Assembly: GCF_003545815.1 (NCBI RefSeq)
Contig: NZ_PDUW01000014.1
Span: 1-62,946 of the forward strand
Source: Pusillimonas caeni
Lineage (GTDB): Bacteria > Pseudomonadota > Gammaproteobacteria > Burkholderiales > Burkholderiaceae_B
Length of the DNA: 62,946 nt
Direction: 5' to 3'
Shown: positions 53,695 to 61,128 of the stretch, one piece after another
Layout: each line of letters starts with the position of its first letter
How positions within the stretch are numbered: position 1 is the first letter of the stretch
The notes under the pieces: generated by a model
Told to the model about the DNA's origin: nothing
The model's input: the letters and a program-made list of their open reading frames with translations, nothing else
Database searches by the model: none
Translations under genes and position numbers: made by a program

Positions 53695-53742
53695 ATTGTC
53701 TTTCTATCTTTAGCACAATATACTTATCAGGACGTAGATAAG
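53695..53742. promoter_or_regulatory. Divergent pxpB/pxpA control region with two candidate operators
   Basis: It contains ATTGTCTT (53695-53702; AAGACAAT on the minus strand) and the dyad CTTATC-N8-GATAAG (53723-53742). Both motifs recur upstream of other units in the island. The region is AT-rich relative to its surroundings and must hold the promoters of both the pxpBC and the pxpA-F420 operons. Confidence 0.4.
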
Positions 53743-53805
53743 CTTAGATCAATTCGGGCAAACGCGCCAGACAATGTAAACAGCTCAACTCAAAGGAACG
53801 CGAAC

Positions 53806-54582
53806 ATGACCTTATCGGTGAATCTCAATGCAGACATGGGCGAGGGCTTCGGCGCCTACGACATCGGCGACGACAACGCCATCCTGAAAATCATCCGTTC
53901 GGCCAACATCGCCTGCGGCTTTCATGCGGGCGACCCGCTCACCATGCGCCGCGTCGTCGAACGGGCCAAGGAAGAAGGCGTCAGCATCGGAGCGCATCCG
54001 GGGTTCAACGATTTATGGGGCTTCGGCCGCCGCCGCATACAAATGAAGGCCGACGATCTTGAAAACATGATCGCCTATCAGATCGGCGCTTTGCAGGCGA
54101 TGGCCTCATTCTGCGGCGAAAAAGTCACTCACGTGAAGCCGCATGGCGCACTCAACAATATGGCCGCCGAAAGCGCCGACTACGCCCTGGCCATCGGCCG
54201 CGCCATCAAGGCGGTCGATCGCGACCTGATCTACGTCGCCCTGTCCGGATCGGAGATGGAGAAAGCCGCCGTCCAGCTCGGCCTGCCGCTGGCGCGCGAA
54301 GGCTTCTGCGACCGGCTGTACGACGACAACGGCAACCTGGTTTCGCGCAGCATCCCGGGTTCGGTCATCCACGACCCGAAAGTCGCCACCGAGCAGGTGG
54401 TGCGCATGGTCGTCGACGGCGAAATCGTCTCCACGTCGGGCAAGCGCGTCAAGCGCCGGGTGGACTCCCTGTGTGTGCACGGCGACGAGCCGACGGCCGT
54501 CGCTCTGGCCGCCATGGTCAGGGAAGGCCTGGAGGCCGCCGGCGTCAAGATCGTTCCCCTCACCGAAATGAATCTTTCCTGA
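53806..54582 (+). CDS. pxpA: 5-Oxoprolinase subunit A-like (LamB/YcsF family)
   Basis: A 258-residue LamB/YcsF protein with NADMGEGFGAYDIGDDNAI, NIACGFHAGDP, GAHPGFNDLWGFGRR and VKPHGALNN. This is the lactam-hydrolysing component of the ATP-dependent PxpABC enzyme. It is the first gene of the plus-strand operon that continues with NADPH:F420 reductase (30-base gap) and all F420 biosynthesis genes. This operon position ties lactam opening to F420 chemistry. Confidence 0.93.
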   Translation: MTLSVNLNADMGEGFGAYDIGDDNAILKIIRSANIACGFHAGDPLTMRRVVERAKEEGVSIGAHPGFNDLWGFGRRRIQMKADDLENMIAYQIGALQAMASFCGEKVTHVKPHGALNNMAAESADYALAIGRAIKAVDRDLIYVALSGSEMEKAAVQLGLPLAREGFCDRLYDDNGNLVSRSIPGSVIHDPKVATEQVVRMVVDGEIVSTSGKRVKRRVDSLCVHGDEPTAVALAAMVREGLEAAGVKIVPLTEMNLS

Positions 54583-54612
54583 GCCTATCAGCAATCTATT
54601 GAGGAGTCCTCC

Positions 54613-55278
54613 ATGCAGAACCAAGTGAAAATAGCCATACTCGGCGGCACGGGCGCCCTGGGTTCGGGGCTGGCCAAACGATGGGCCAAGGCGGGCCACG
54701 AGGTCATCGTCGGATCGCGCACGGCGGAAAAAGCGCAAGAAGCGGCAAGCGGCCTGGCCACGCCCGACGGCGCGCCCAAGGCGCGGGGCGCCACCAACCT
54801 GGAGGCCGCCAAACAGGGCGACGTCGTGGTGCTGACGGTTCCCTTTTCCAACCACAACGCCCTGCTGGAGGAAATCAAGGACGCCGTCGACGGCAAGATC
54901 GTCGTCGATGCGGTCGTGCCCCTGGTTCCGCCCAAGGTCGCCGTGGTCCAGCTGCCGCCGGAAGGCTCGGCCGGCATGATCGCGCACAAGCTCATCGGCG
55001 ACAAGGCGCGCGTCGTCTCGGCGTTCCAGAACGTGGGCGCGGCCAAGCTGCAGGCCGACGAAGCCATCGCCTGCGACATCCTGGTCACCAGCGACGACCA
55101 GGAAGCCAGAAAAACCGTCATCGGCCTGATCCAGGACATCGGCATGCGCGGCATCGACGCCGGCCCCATCGCCAACTCGGCGGCCGCCGATGCGATGACT
55201 TCGCTGCTGATCGGCATCAACAAGCGCTACAAGGTCGATTGCGCGGGTATTCAGATCACCGGGCTGGCGGCGGGCTGA
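54613..55278 (+). CDS. npdG: NADPH:coenzyme F420 oxidoreductase (Fno/NpdG)
   Basis: A 221-residue F420-dependent NADP reductase. It has the N-terminal GGTGALGSGLAKRWAKAGHEV nucleotide site with GSR for the NADP phosphate and the F420_oxidored C-terminal region (SAFQNVGAAKLQ). In bacteria it reduces F420 with NADPH for F420H2-dependent catabolic reductases, as NpdG does in picrate/dinitrophenol degraders. GAGGAG lies before the ATG. It is followed after 5 bases by cofE. Confidence 0.93.
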   Translation: MQNQVKIAILGGTGALGSGLAKRWAKAGHEVIVGSRTAEKAQEAASGLATPDGAPKARGATNLEAAKQGDVVVLTVPFSNHNALLEEIKDAVDGKIVVDAVVPLVPPKVAVVQLPPEGSAGMIAHKLIGDKARVVSAFQNVGAAKLQADEAIACDILVTSDDQEARKTVIGLIQDIGMRGIDAGPIANSAAADAMTSLLIGINKRYKVDCAGIQITGLAAG

Positions 55279-55283
55279 GCGCC

Positions 55284-56060
55284 ATGCAAAAGCCGGACGC
55301 ATCGATCCGCCTCACGGCGCTGGACGGCTTCCCCATGATCGCGCCCGGCGACGACCTGGCCGCGATCATCCTGGACAGCCTGGAGCAGAACGGCATCCGC
55401 CTGGAGGGGGGCGACGTGGTGGTTCTGGCGCAGAAGATCGTGTCCAAGGCCGAGGGCCGCTTCGTCCGCCTGGCGGACGTCACGCCCTCGGCGCGCGCGC
55501 TGGAAATCGCCCGCGAGACCCGCAAGGACGGCCGCATGGTCGAACTGATCCTGTCGGAAAGCAAGGCCGTCATCGCCCAGAAGCCCGGCGTGCTGATCGT
55601 CGAGCACCGCCTGGGCTACATCATGGCCAATGCCGGCATCGACCAGTCGAACATCGACCATGCCGATGGCCAGGAGTACGCCCTGCTGCTGCCCGAGAAT
55701 CCGGATGAAAGCTGCCGGCAGCTCAAGGAACGCTTCGACGCCCGCTTCGGCACGCATGTCGGCGTCCTGATCAACGACAGCTTCGGCAGGCCCTGGCGGC
55801 TGGGCGTCACCGGGGTGGCGCTGGGCGCGGCGGGGCTGCCCAGCCTCATCAGCCTGATCGGCGAGCCCGACCTGTACGGCCGCTCGATGCGCGTCTCGGA
55901 AATCGCCTTCGCCGACGAGATCGCGGCGGCGGCATCGCTGATCATGGGCCAGACGGATGCGGGCAAGCCCATCGTACATCTGCGCGGGCTGCGATGGAAC
56001 AGCCCGGACAATGCCGCCGACGCATTGATACGCCCCAAGCACCAAGATTTATTTCGCTGA
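55284..56060 (+). CDS. cofE: Coenzyme F420-0:L-glutamate ligase
   Basis: A 258-residue CofE that adds gamma-linked glutamates to F420-0 with GTP, giving F420-n. Blocks: GDVVVLAQKIVSKAEGR, HRLGYIMANAGIDQSN and INDSFGRPWRLGVTGVALG. It is the stand-alone form (archaeal/proteobacterial), not fused to the FMN reductase domain as in actinobacterial FbiB. That domain is encoded separately at 60342. The open frame extends far upstream, but the ATG at 55284 gives the family N-terminus. Confidence 0.94.
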   Translation: MQKPDASIRLTALDGFPMIAPGDDLAAIILDSLEQNGIRLEGGDVVVLAQKIVSKAEGRFVRLADVTPSARALEIARETRKDGRMVELILSESKAVIAQKPGVLIVEHRLGYIMANAGIDQSNIDHADGQEYALLLPENPDESCRQLKERFDARFGTHVGVLINDSFGRPWRLGVTGVALGAAGLPSLISLIGEPDLYGRSMRVSEIAFADEIAAAASLIMGQTDAGKPIVHLRGLRWNSPDNAADALIRPKHQDLFR

Positions 56061-56076
56061 GCGACGAGGTCCGGAC

Positions 56077-57084
56077 ATGACACAAGACACTTCCTCTCTC
56101 CATACCCCCGCCGGACGCGTCCTGGCCTTGTGCGGCGGCGTGGGCGGCGCCAGGCTGGCCCGTGGACTGAACGCGCTGATTCCCACGCCCGGGCAACTGA
56201 CGGTCGCCGTCAATACCGGAGACGACTTCGAACATCTGGGCCTGACCATCTGCCCCGATCTCGACTCTGTGCTGTACGGGCTTTCCGGCAAGAACGACGA
56301 GCAACGGGGCTGGGGCCGGGCCGACGAAACCTGGCACTGCCTGGAGGCGCTCAAGGAACTGGGCGCGGCCGACTGGTTCGCCCTGGGCGACCGCGACCTG
56401 GCCATGCACATCGAGCGCAGCCACAGGCTTCGCGCAGGCGAGACGCTCAGCGGCATCACCGCCCGGTTCTGCGAGCGGCTGGGCATCGCCGCGCACGTGC
56501 TGCCCATGTCGGACGACCCCGTCCGCACCACCGTCCATACCGACGAGGGCGAACTGGCCTTTCAGGAATATTTCGTGCGCCGGGCCAGCCGGCCCAAGGT
56601 GCAGAACATTTCTTATCGCGGGGCCGACACCGCCCGGCCCAACGAGGCGCTGCTGCAATGCCTTGCCGACCGTTCGCTCGAGGCCGTCGTCATCTGCCCC
56701 TCGAACCCTCAGCTCAGCATCGACCCCATACTGGCCCTGCCCGGCATGCGCCAGGCGCTTCGCGACGTGGACGCCCCCGTCATCGTCGTATCGCCCCTGA
56801 TCGGAGGGCGCGCGGTCAAGGGGCCGGCCGCCAAGATCATGGCCGAGCTGGAGCTGTCCGTCGACTCGGCCGGCATCGCGCAGGTGTACCTCGACTTTCT
56901 GGACGGACTCGTCATAGACACCCAGGATGCGGACGACGCGGACCGCGTGCCCGTGCCCGCTCTGGCCACGCCCACCCTGATGCGGTGCCAGGAGGATTCG
57001 ACGCGGCTGGCCGCGCAGACGCTTGCGTTCGCGCATGCCTTGCGCACGGGACCGCAGCGCGTCAACGGCACCACCGGCCGGTGA
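56077..57084 (+). CDS. cofD: 2-Phospho-L-lactate (or phosphoenolpyruvate) transferase CofD/FbiA
   Basis: A 335-residue transferase that moves the phospholactyl/phosphoenolpyruvyl group from its guanylyl donor to FO, making (dehydro-)F420-0. Blocks: LALCGGVGGARLARGL, VNTGDDFEHLGLTICPDLDS and VICPSNPQLSI, with VVSPLIGGRAVKGPAAKI near the C-terminus. It lies in the F420 operon between cofE and cofC. Which three-carbon donor is used cannot be read from sequence, but the FbiB-like gene argues for the phosphoenolpyruvate (dehydro) route. Confidence 0.95.
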   Translation: MTQDTSSLHTPAGRVLALCGGVGGARLARGLNALIPTPGQLTVAVNTGDDFEHLGLTICPDLDSVLYGLSGKNDEQRGWGRADETWHCLEALKELGAADWFALGDRDLAMHIERSHRLRAGETLSGITARFCERLGIAAHVLPMSDDPVRTTVHTDEGELAFQEYFVRRASRPKVQNISYRGADTARPNEALLQCLADRSLEAVVICPSNPQLSIDPILALPGMRQALRDVDAPVIVVSPLIGGRAVKGPAAKIMAELELSVDSAGIAQVYLDFLDGLVIDTQDADDADRVPVPALATPTLMRCQEDSTRLAAQTLAFAHALRTGPQRVNGTTGR

Positions 57085-57095
57085 AGAGAGGGCCC

Positions 57096-57839
57096 ATGAA
57101 CGCGCAACGCATCGCGGCGGTGATCCCCGTCAAGAACTTCAGCGAAGCCAAGCACCGCTTGCAGCCGGTGCTGTCCTGCAAAGAACGCCGCCGCCTGGCG
57201 CGCATGATGTTCCAGGACGTATTGAATGTTCTGGTCGAATGCAGGCGGCTGGCTGCGGTCTATGTCGTCACTTCGGACCCCGACGCCGCCCGGCTGGCCG
57301 GGACGCTGGGCGCCGCCGTCCTGCCCGACCCGATGGCGGGCGGGCTGTCGGGCGCCATCGCCCACGCGGCCCAGGCCTTGAAGGCCGGGGGCATGGACGG
57401 CATGCTCGTCATGCCCGCCGACGTGCCCAATGTCGACGTCGCCGCGGTGGAGCGGCTGCTGGACGCCCATGCCTTGCCCCGAGCGGTAACGCTGGTCGGG
57501 GCGGCCCGCGACGGCGGCACCAATGCCCTGCTCTGTTCGCCCCCGGACGTCATTCCCAATTGCTTCGGCCACAACAGTTTCAGGGCGCATTGCCAGCTCG
57601 CCGCCTCTTCGGGCATCGAGCCGAACGTCGTAAGCCTGCCCGGGCTGCACTACGACATCGATCGCCCGCTGGATCTGCTGTCTTTCCTGAACGCCCCCAG
57701 CCGGACCAGGACCTACGCCTACCTGACCGGCAGCCGCATCGCGCGGCGCCTGCAAAACACCGCCGCTTTCCCATCGGCTGCAACGATGCTGTCCCGGGCG
57801 TTGCCCGGCGCCGTCTCGAACAGCTTTCAGAAAGGATGA
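57096..57839 (+). CDS. cofC: 2-Phospho-L-lactate/PEP guanylyltransferase CofC/FbiD
   Basis: A 247-residue nucleotidyltransferase-fold protein with AAVIPVKNFSEAKHRL, PADVPNVDVAAVE and GGTNALLCSPPDVIP, the CofC/FbiD pattern. It activates the three-carbon phospho-acid with GTP for CofD. The C-terminus (about residues 215-247) is longer and less conserved than usual. The open frame begins far upstream in cofD, but the ATG at 57096 has a GAAGAGAGG site and the family N-terminus. Confidence 0.92.
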   Translation: MNAQRIAAVIPVKNFSEAKHRLQPVLSCKERRRLARMMFQDVLNVLVECRRLAAVYVVTSDPDAARLAGTLGAAVLPDPMAGGLSGAIAHAAQALKAGGMDGMLVMPADVPNVDVAAVERLLDAHALPRAVTLVGAARDGGTNALLCSPPDVIPNCFGHNSFRAHCQLAASSGIEPNVVSLPGLHYDIDRPLDLLSFLNAPSRTRTYAYLTGSRIARRLQNTAAFPSAATMLSRALPGAVSNSFQKG

Positions 57840-57844
57840 ACATC

Positions 57845-60358
57845 ATGAGCAGCTTATTTTTGACGCCGGACCGCTCCAAGTCAAAAAAAGCCCCCTTGGG
57901 GGGCAGCAAGCAGGCGTCAGCCTGCGTAGCGTGGGGGCATTTTCCGCTGGACCACGCACCGCTTTCCGACGAGGCGGCCTACGCCCTGATCGATCGGCCG
58001 ACGGACCAGCTGCTGGCCCCCGCGGGCGCCCTGCGCGACAAAGGCCACGGCGAGGCCGTTTCGTTCTCGAAGAAGGTGTTCATTCCTCTGACCCAGTTGT
58101 GCCGGGATGTCTGCCATTACTGCACCTTCGCGCAGACGCCCCGCAAGATGCCCGCGCCCTATCTCAGCATCGAACAGGCGGTGGAGATCGCACGCCGGGG
58201 AGCCCAGGCCCAGTGCAAGGAAGCCCTGTTCACGCTGGGCGACAAGCCCGAGCTGCGTTATGCGGCGGCGCGCGAGGCCCTGGACGCCATGGGCTACGAC
58301 AGCACCATCAGCTATCTCGTCGACGTCTGCAAGGCCGTGTTCGAAGAAACCGGGCTGATTCCCCACGTCAACCCCGGCCTGCTCGGCCGCGAAGACCTCG
58401 ACCGCCTGCGCGCCGTCAGCATCTCGCAGGGCATCATGCTGGAAAGCGCATCCGAACGGCTGTGCGAGCCCGGCGGCGCCCACTACGGTTCGCCCGACAA
58501 GCTTCCGGCCGCCCGCCTGGAAACCCTGCGCCTGGCAGGCGAAGCGGGCGTGCCCTTCACCACCGGCATCCTGATCGGCATCGGCGAAACGCGGCGCGAG
58601 CGCATCGATTCGCTGCTTGCGCTGCGCCGCCTGCATCGGCGGCACGGCCACATCCAGGAAATCATCATCCAGAACTTCCGGCCCAAGCCCGGCACGCAGA
58701 TGGCCAAGACCGAGCCTCCCTCACTGGAGGAACACGTCTGGACGATCGCGGCGGCGCGGCTCATCTTCGGCGCGGAGATGAATATCCAGGCGCCCCCCAA
58801 CCTGCAGCCCGAGGCCCTGAAGCAACTCATCGACGCGGGCATCAACGACTGGGGCGGCGTCTCGCCCGTGACTCCCGACCACGTCAACCCGGAAGCGCCC
58901 TGGCCCCATCTGAACGCGCTGGCCGAGGCGACGAAACGGGCCGGCAAGACATTGGTCGAGCGCCTGGCCCTCTATCCGGGCTATGTAAGACGGATGCAGC
59001 AGTGGGTGGACCCGAAGTTCCACACGCGCGTGCTGCAGGCCACCGACGGCCAGGGCCTGGCCTATGCCGGTGAGTGGACCGCGGGCAGCCAGGTGCCTCC
59101 CCCTTCCAACGCCCTGCTTTGGACCGGCAAGACCGCGCGCTCGCCGCAGGCCGTCGGCGAACTGGGCTCCATACTGCGCCGCGCCCAGGCCGGCAGGGCC
59201 CTGGGCGAAGCGGAGATCGCCCGCCTGTTCCGCGCCCATGGCTCGGAGTTCGCCGCCGTCTGCAAGGCCGCCGACGAAATCAGGGCCGCCGTCAACGGCG
59301 ATACGGTGCGCTTCGTCGTCAACCGCAACATCAACTACACCAATATCTGCAGCTACCGCTGCCAGTTCTGCGCCTTCGCCAAGGGCCGGGGCGCCGAGGA
59401 CCTGCGCGGCAAGCCCTACGACCTGCCTCTGGACGAGATCCAGCGCCGGGTGCTCGAGGCATGGGAGCGCGGCGCCACCGAAGTCTGCATGCAGGGCGGC
59501 ATCCACCCTTCGTACACGGGCCACACTTATATGGAGATCTGCGAAACGGTCAAGCAGGTCGTGCCGGAAATGCACATACACGCCTTCTCGCCGCTGGAGA
59601 TCTGGCAAGGGGCCCAGACGCTGGGAATGCCGCTGAAAGAGTATCTGCAGCGCCTGAAGCAAAGCGGCTTGTCCACCCTGCCTGGCACCGCGGCCGAGAT
59701 CCTGGACGACGAGATCCGGGCCGTGATCTGCGCCGACAAGGTCAGCACCGGCCAATGGATGGAAGTGATGCGCACCGCGCACGCCGTGGGGCTGAAAAGC
59801 ACCGCCACCATCATGTTCGGCCACATCGAAGGCTATGAGCACTGGGCCCGCCACCTTTTGCTCATCCGCGAACTGCAGGCCGAAACCGGCGGCGTCACGG
59901 AGTTCGTTCCCCTGCCCTTCGTCCACATGGAATCGCCCATCTACCGCAAAGGCCGGGCGCGGCGCGGCCCGACATTTCGCGAGGCCCTGCTGATGCACGC
60001 GGTGGGCCGTCTGGCCCTGCATCCCCATGTGCCCAACATACAGGCCTCGTGGGTGAAGATGGGCGAAGCCGGCGTCGAAGCCTGCCTGAACGCGGGCGCC
60101 AACGACCTGGGCGGCACCCTGATGAACGAGACCATCTCCCGCTCTGCCGGCGCCTCGCACGGCCAGGAGATGACCGCGCCGCGCATGGAAGCCCTGCTGC
60201 GGTCAATGGGCCGCGTGCCGCGCCAGCGCAGCACCTTGTACGAAGACGTGCCCGAAGCGATACAGCTGCGCGCGCGCGAAGCCAGGGCGCCCATCCAGCC
60301 CTTGCAGCCGCTGATGCGCAAGCATGTGAAACGCGAAAAGGATGTCAGCCTTGCTTAG
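57845..60358 (+). CDS. fbiC: FO synthase, fused CofG-CofH (FbiC)
   Basis: An 837-residue two-domain radical SAM enzyme. It makes 7,8-didemethyl-8-hydroxy-5-deazariboflavin (FO) from tyrosine and the flavin precursor 5-amino-6-ribitylaminouracil. The first cluster motif is Cys86, Cys90, Cys93 (CRDVCHYC, CofG half) and the second Cys502, Cys506, Cys509 (CSYRCQFC, CofH half). Fused FbiC is typical of actinobacteria and some proteobacteria. The ATG at 57845 was preferred over 57836 because AGAAAGGA is then at proper spacing. Residues 14-33 (KKAPLGGSKQASACVAWGHF) are encoded by an intergenic-type palindromic repeat and are not conserved family sequence. Confidence 0.95.
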   Translation: MSSLFLTPDRSKSKKAPLGGSKQASACVAWGHFPLDHAPLSDEAAYALIDRPTDQLLAPAGALRDKGHGEAVSFSKKVFIPLTQLCRDVCHYCTFAQTPRKMPAPYLSIEQAVEIARRGAQAQCKEALFTLGDKPELRYAAAREALDAMGYDSTISYLVDVCKAVFEETGLIPHVNPGLLGREDLDRLRAVSISQGIMLESASERLCEPGGAHYGSPDKLPAARLETLRLAGEAGVPFTTGILIGIGETRRERIDSLLALRRLHRRHGHIQEIIIQNFRPKPGTQMAKTEPPSLEEHVWTIAAARLIFGAEMNIQAPPNLQPEALKQLIDAGINDWGGVSPVTPDHVNPEAPWPHLNALAEATKRAGKTLVERLALYPGYVRRMQQWVDPKFHTRVLQATDGQGLAYAGEWTAGSQVPPPSNALLWTGKTARSPQAVGELGSILRRAQAGRALGEAEIARLFRAHGSEFAAVCKAADEIRAAVNGDTVRFVVNRNINYTNICSYRCQFCAFAKGRGAEDLRGKPYDLPLDEIQRRVLEAWERGATEVCMQGGIHPSYTGHTYMEICETVKQVVPEMHIHAFSPLEIWQGAQTLGMPLKEYLQRLKQSGLSTLPGTAAEILDDEIRAVICADKVSTGQWMEVMRTAHAVGLKSTATIMFGHIEGYEHWARHLLLIRELQAETGGVTEFVPLPFVHMESPIYRKGRARRGPTFREALLMHAVGRLALHPHVPNIQASWVKMGEAGVEACLNAGANDLGGTLMNETISRSAGASHGQEMTAPRMEALLRSMGRVPRQRSTLYEDVPEAIQLRAREARAPIQPLQPLMRKHVKREKDVSLA
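57883..57943 (+). repeat. Palindromic repeat element embedded in the 5' end of fbiC
   Basis: An A7 run, GCCCCC-TTG-GGGGGC hairpin (57890-57904), a GCAGGC-GTCA-GCCTGC hairpin (57910-57925), then GTGGGGGCATTTT. This AAAAAGCCCCC...GGGGGCATTTT architecture is the layout of an intergenic terminator-like repeat common in Burkholderiales genomes (recollection, not searched). Here it is read through in frame as 20 residues of FbiC. Confidence 0.65.
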
Positions 60359-61058
60359 CCACGCTTTGGATCCGGACGCGCGCGAGCTCGACGGCCCGGA
60401 GCCCGATACCACCCTGGACGAGATGGCGCGCCTTCTGGCCGGGCGCCGCTCGGTCAGGCGCTACCTGCCCATACAGCCGCCGGTCGATCTGGTCGACCGC
60501 CTGCTGTACCTGGGCACGTGCGCCCCCTCGGCCCATAATCGCCAGCCGTGGCGCTTCGCCGTCATCCGCTCGCACGAGACCAAGGCCCGGCTGGCCCGCG
60601 CCATGGGCGACAAGCTGCGGCGCGACCGGCTGGCGGACCAGGACGACCCCGGCGATATCGAGGCCGACGTATCGCGCTCGTTCGCCCGCATCACCTCGGC
60701 CCCCACGATCGTCCTGCTGTGCCTCACCATGGAAGACATGGACCGCTATCGCGAACAGGCCCGCAACGACCACGAGTTCCACATGGCGACGCAAAGCCTC
60801 GCCATGGCCGGGCAGAACATCATGCTGGCGGCCCACGCGGCGGGGCTCTCCTCGTGCTGGATGTGCGCGCCCATGTTCTGTCCCGACATCGTCCGGGGCG
60901 TGCTCAAGCTGGCCGGGCACTGGATTCCGCAAGGCATGCTGACGCTGGGTTACCCCGCCAACCCGGGCAAGCCCTTTCGACGCATGCCGCCCTGCGAGAC
61001 CACGCTTTACCTGGACGAAGACGATCACCACTCGACCCCCACCGAGCCGGCCGGCTGA
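60342..61058 (+). CDS. Nitroreductase-fold FMN protein, FbiB C-terminal-like (dehydro-F420-0 reductase)
   Basis: A 238-residue protein matching the C-terminal FMN domain of actinobacterial FbiB: RRSVRRYLPIQPP, CAPSAHNRQPWRFAVI, and GLSSCWMCAPMFCPDIVRGVL with WIPQGMLTLGYPA. In FbiB that domain reduces the dehydro-F420-0 made from phosphoenolpyruvate. Here it is a free-standing gene overlapping the fbiC stop by 17 bases, so it is in the F420 operon and cofE is separate. A BluB-type or generic nitroreductase is less likely given the CAPxFCPD block and position. Confidence 0.88.
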   Translation: MSALLSHALDPDARELDGPEPDTTLDEMARLLAGRRSVRRYLPIQPPVDLVDRLLYLGTCAPSAHNRQPWRFAVIRSHETKARLARAMGDKLRRDRLADQDDPGDIEADVSRSFARITSAPTIVLLCLTMEDMDRYREQARNDHEFHMATQSLAMAGQNIMLAAHAAGLSSCWMCAPMFCPDIVRGVLKLAGHWIPQGMLTLGYPANPGKPFRRMPPCETTLYLDEDDHHSTPTEPAG

Positions 61059-61128
61059 CGTGCGCGCCGGCAGCCTGCCACTGGCTGCGGCGCCCCGTCG
61101 GCATGCCGGTTTGCCAACAGGAGACACC

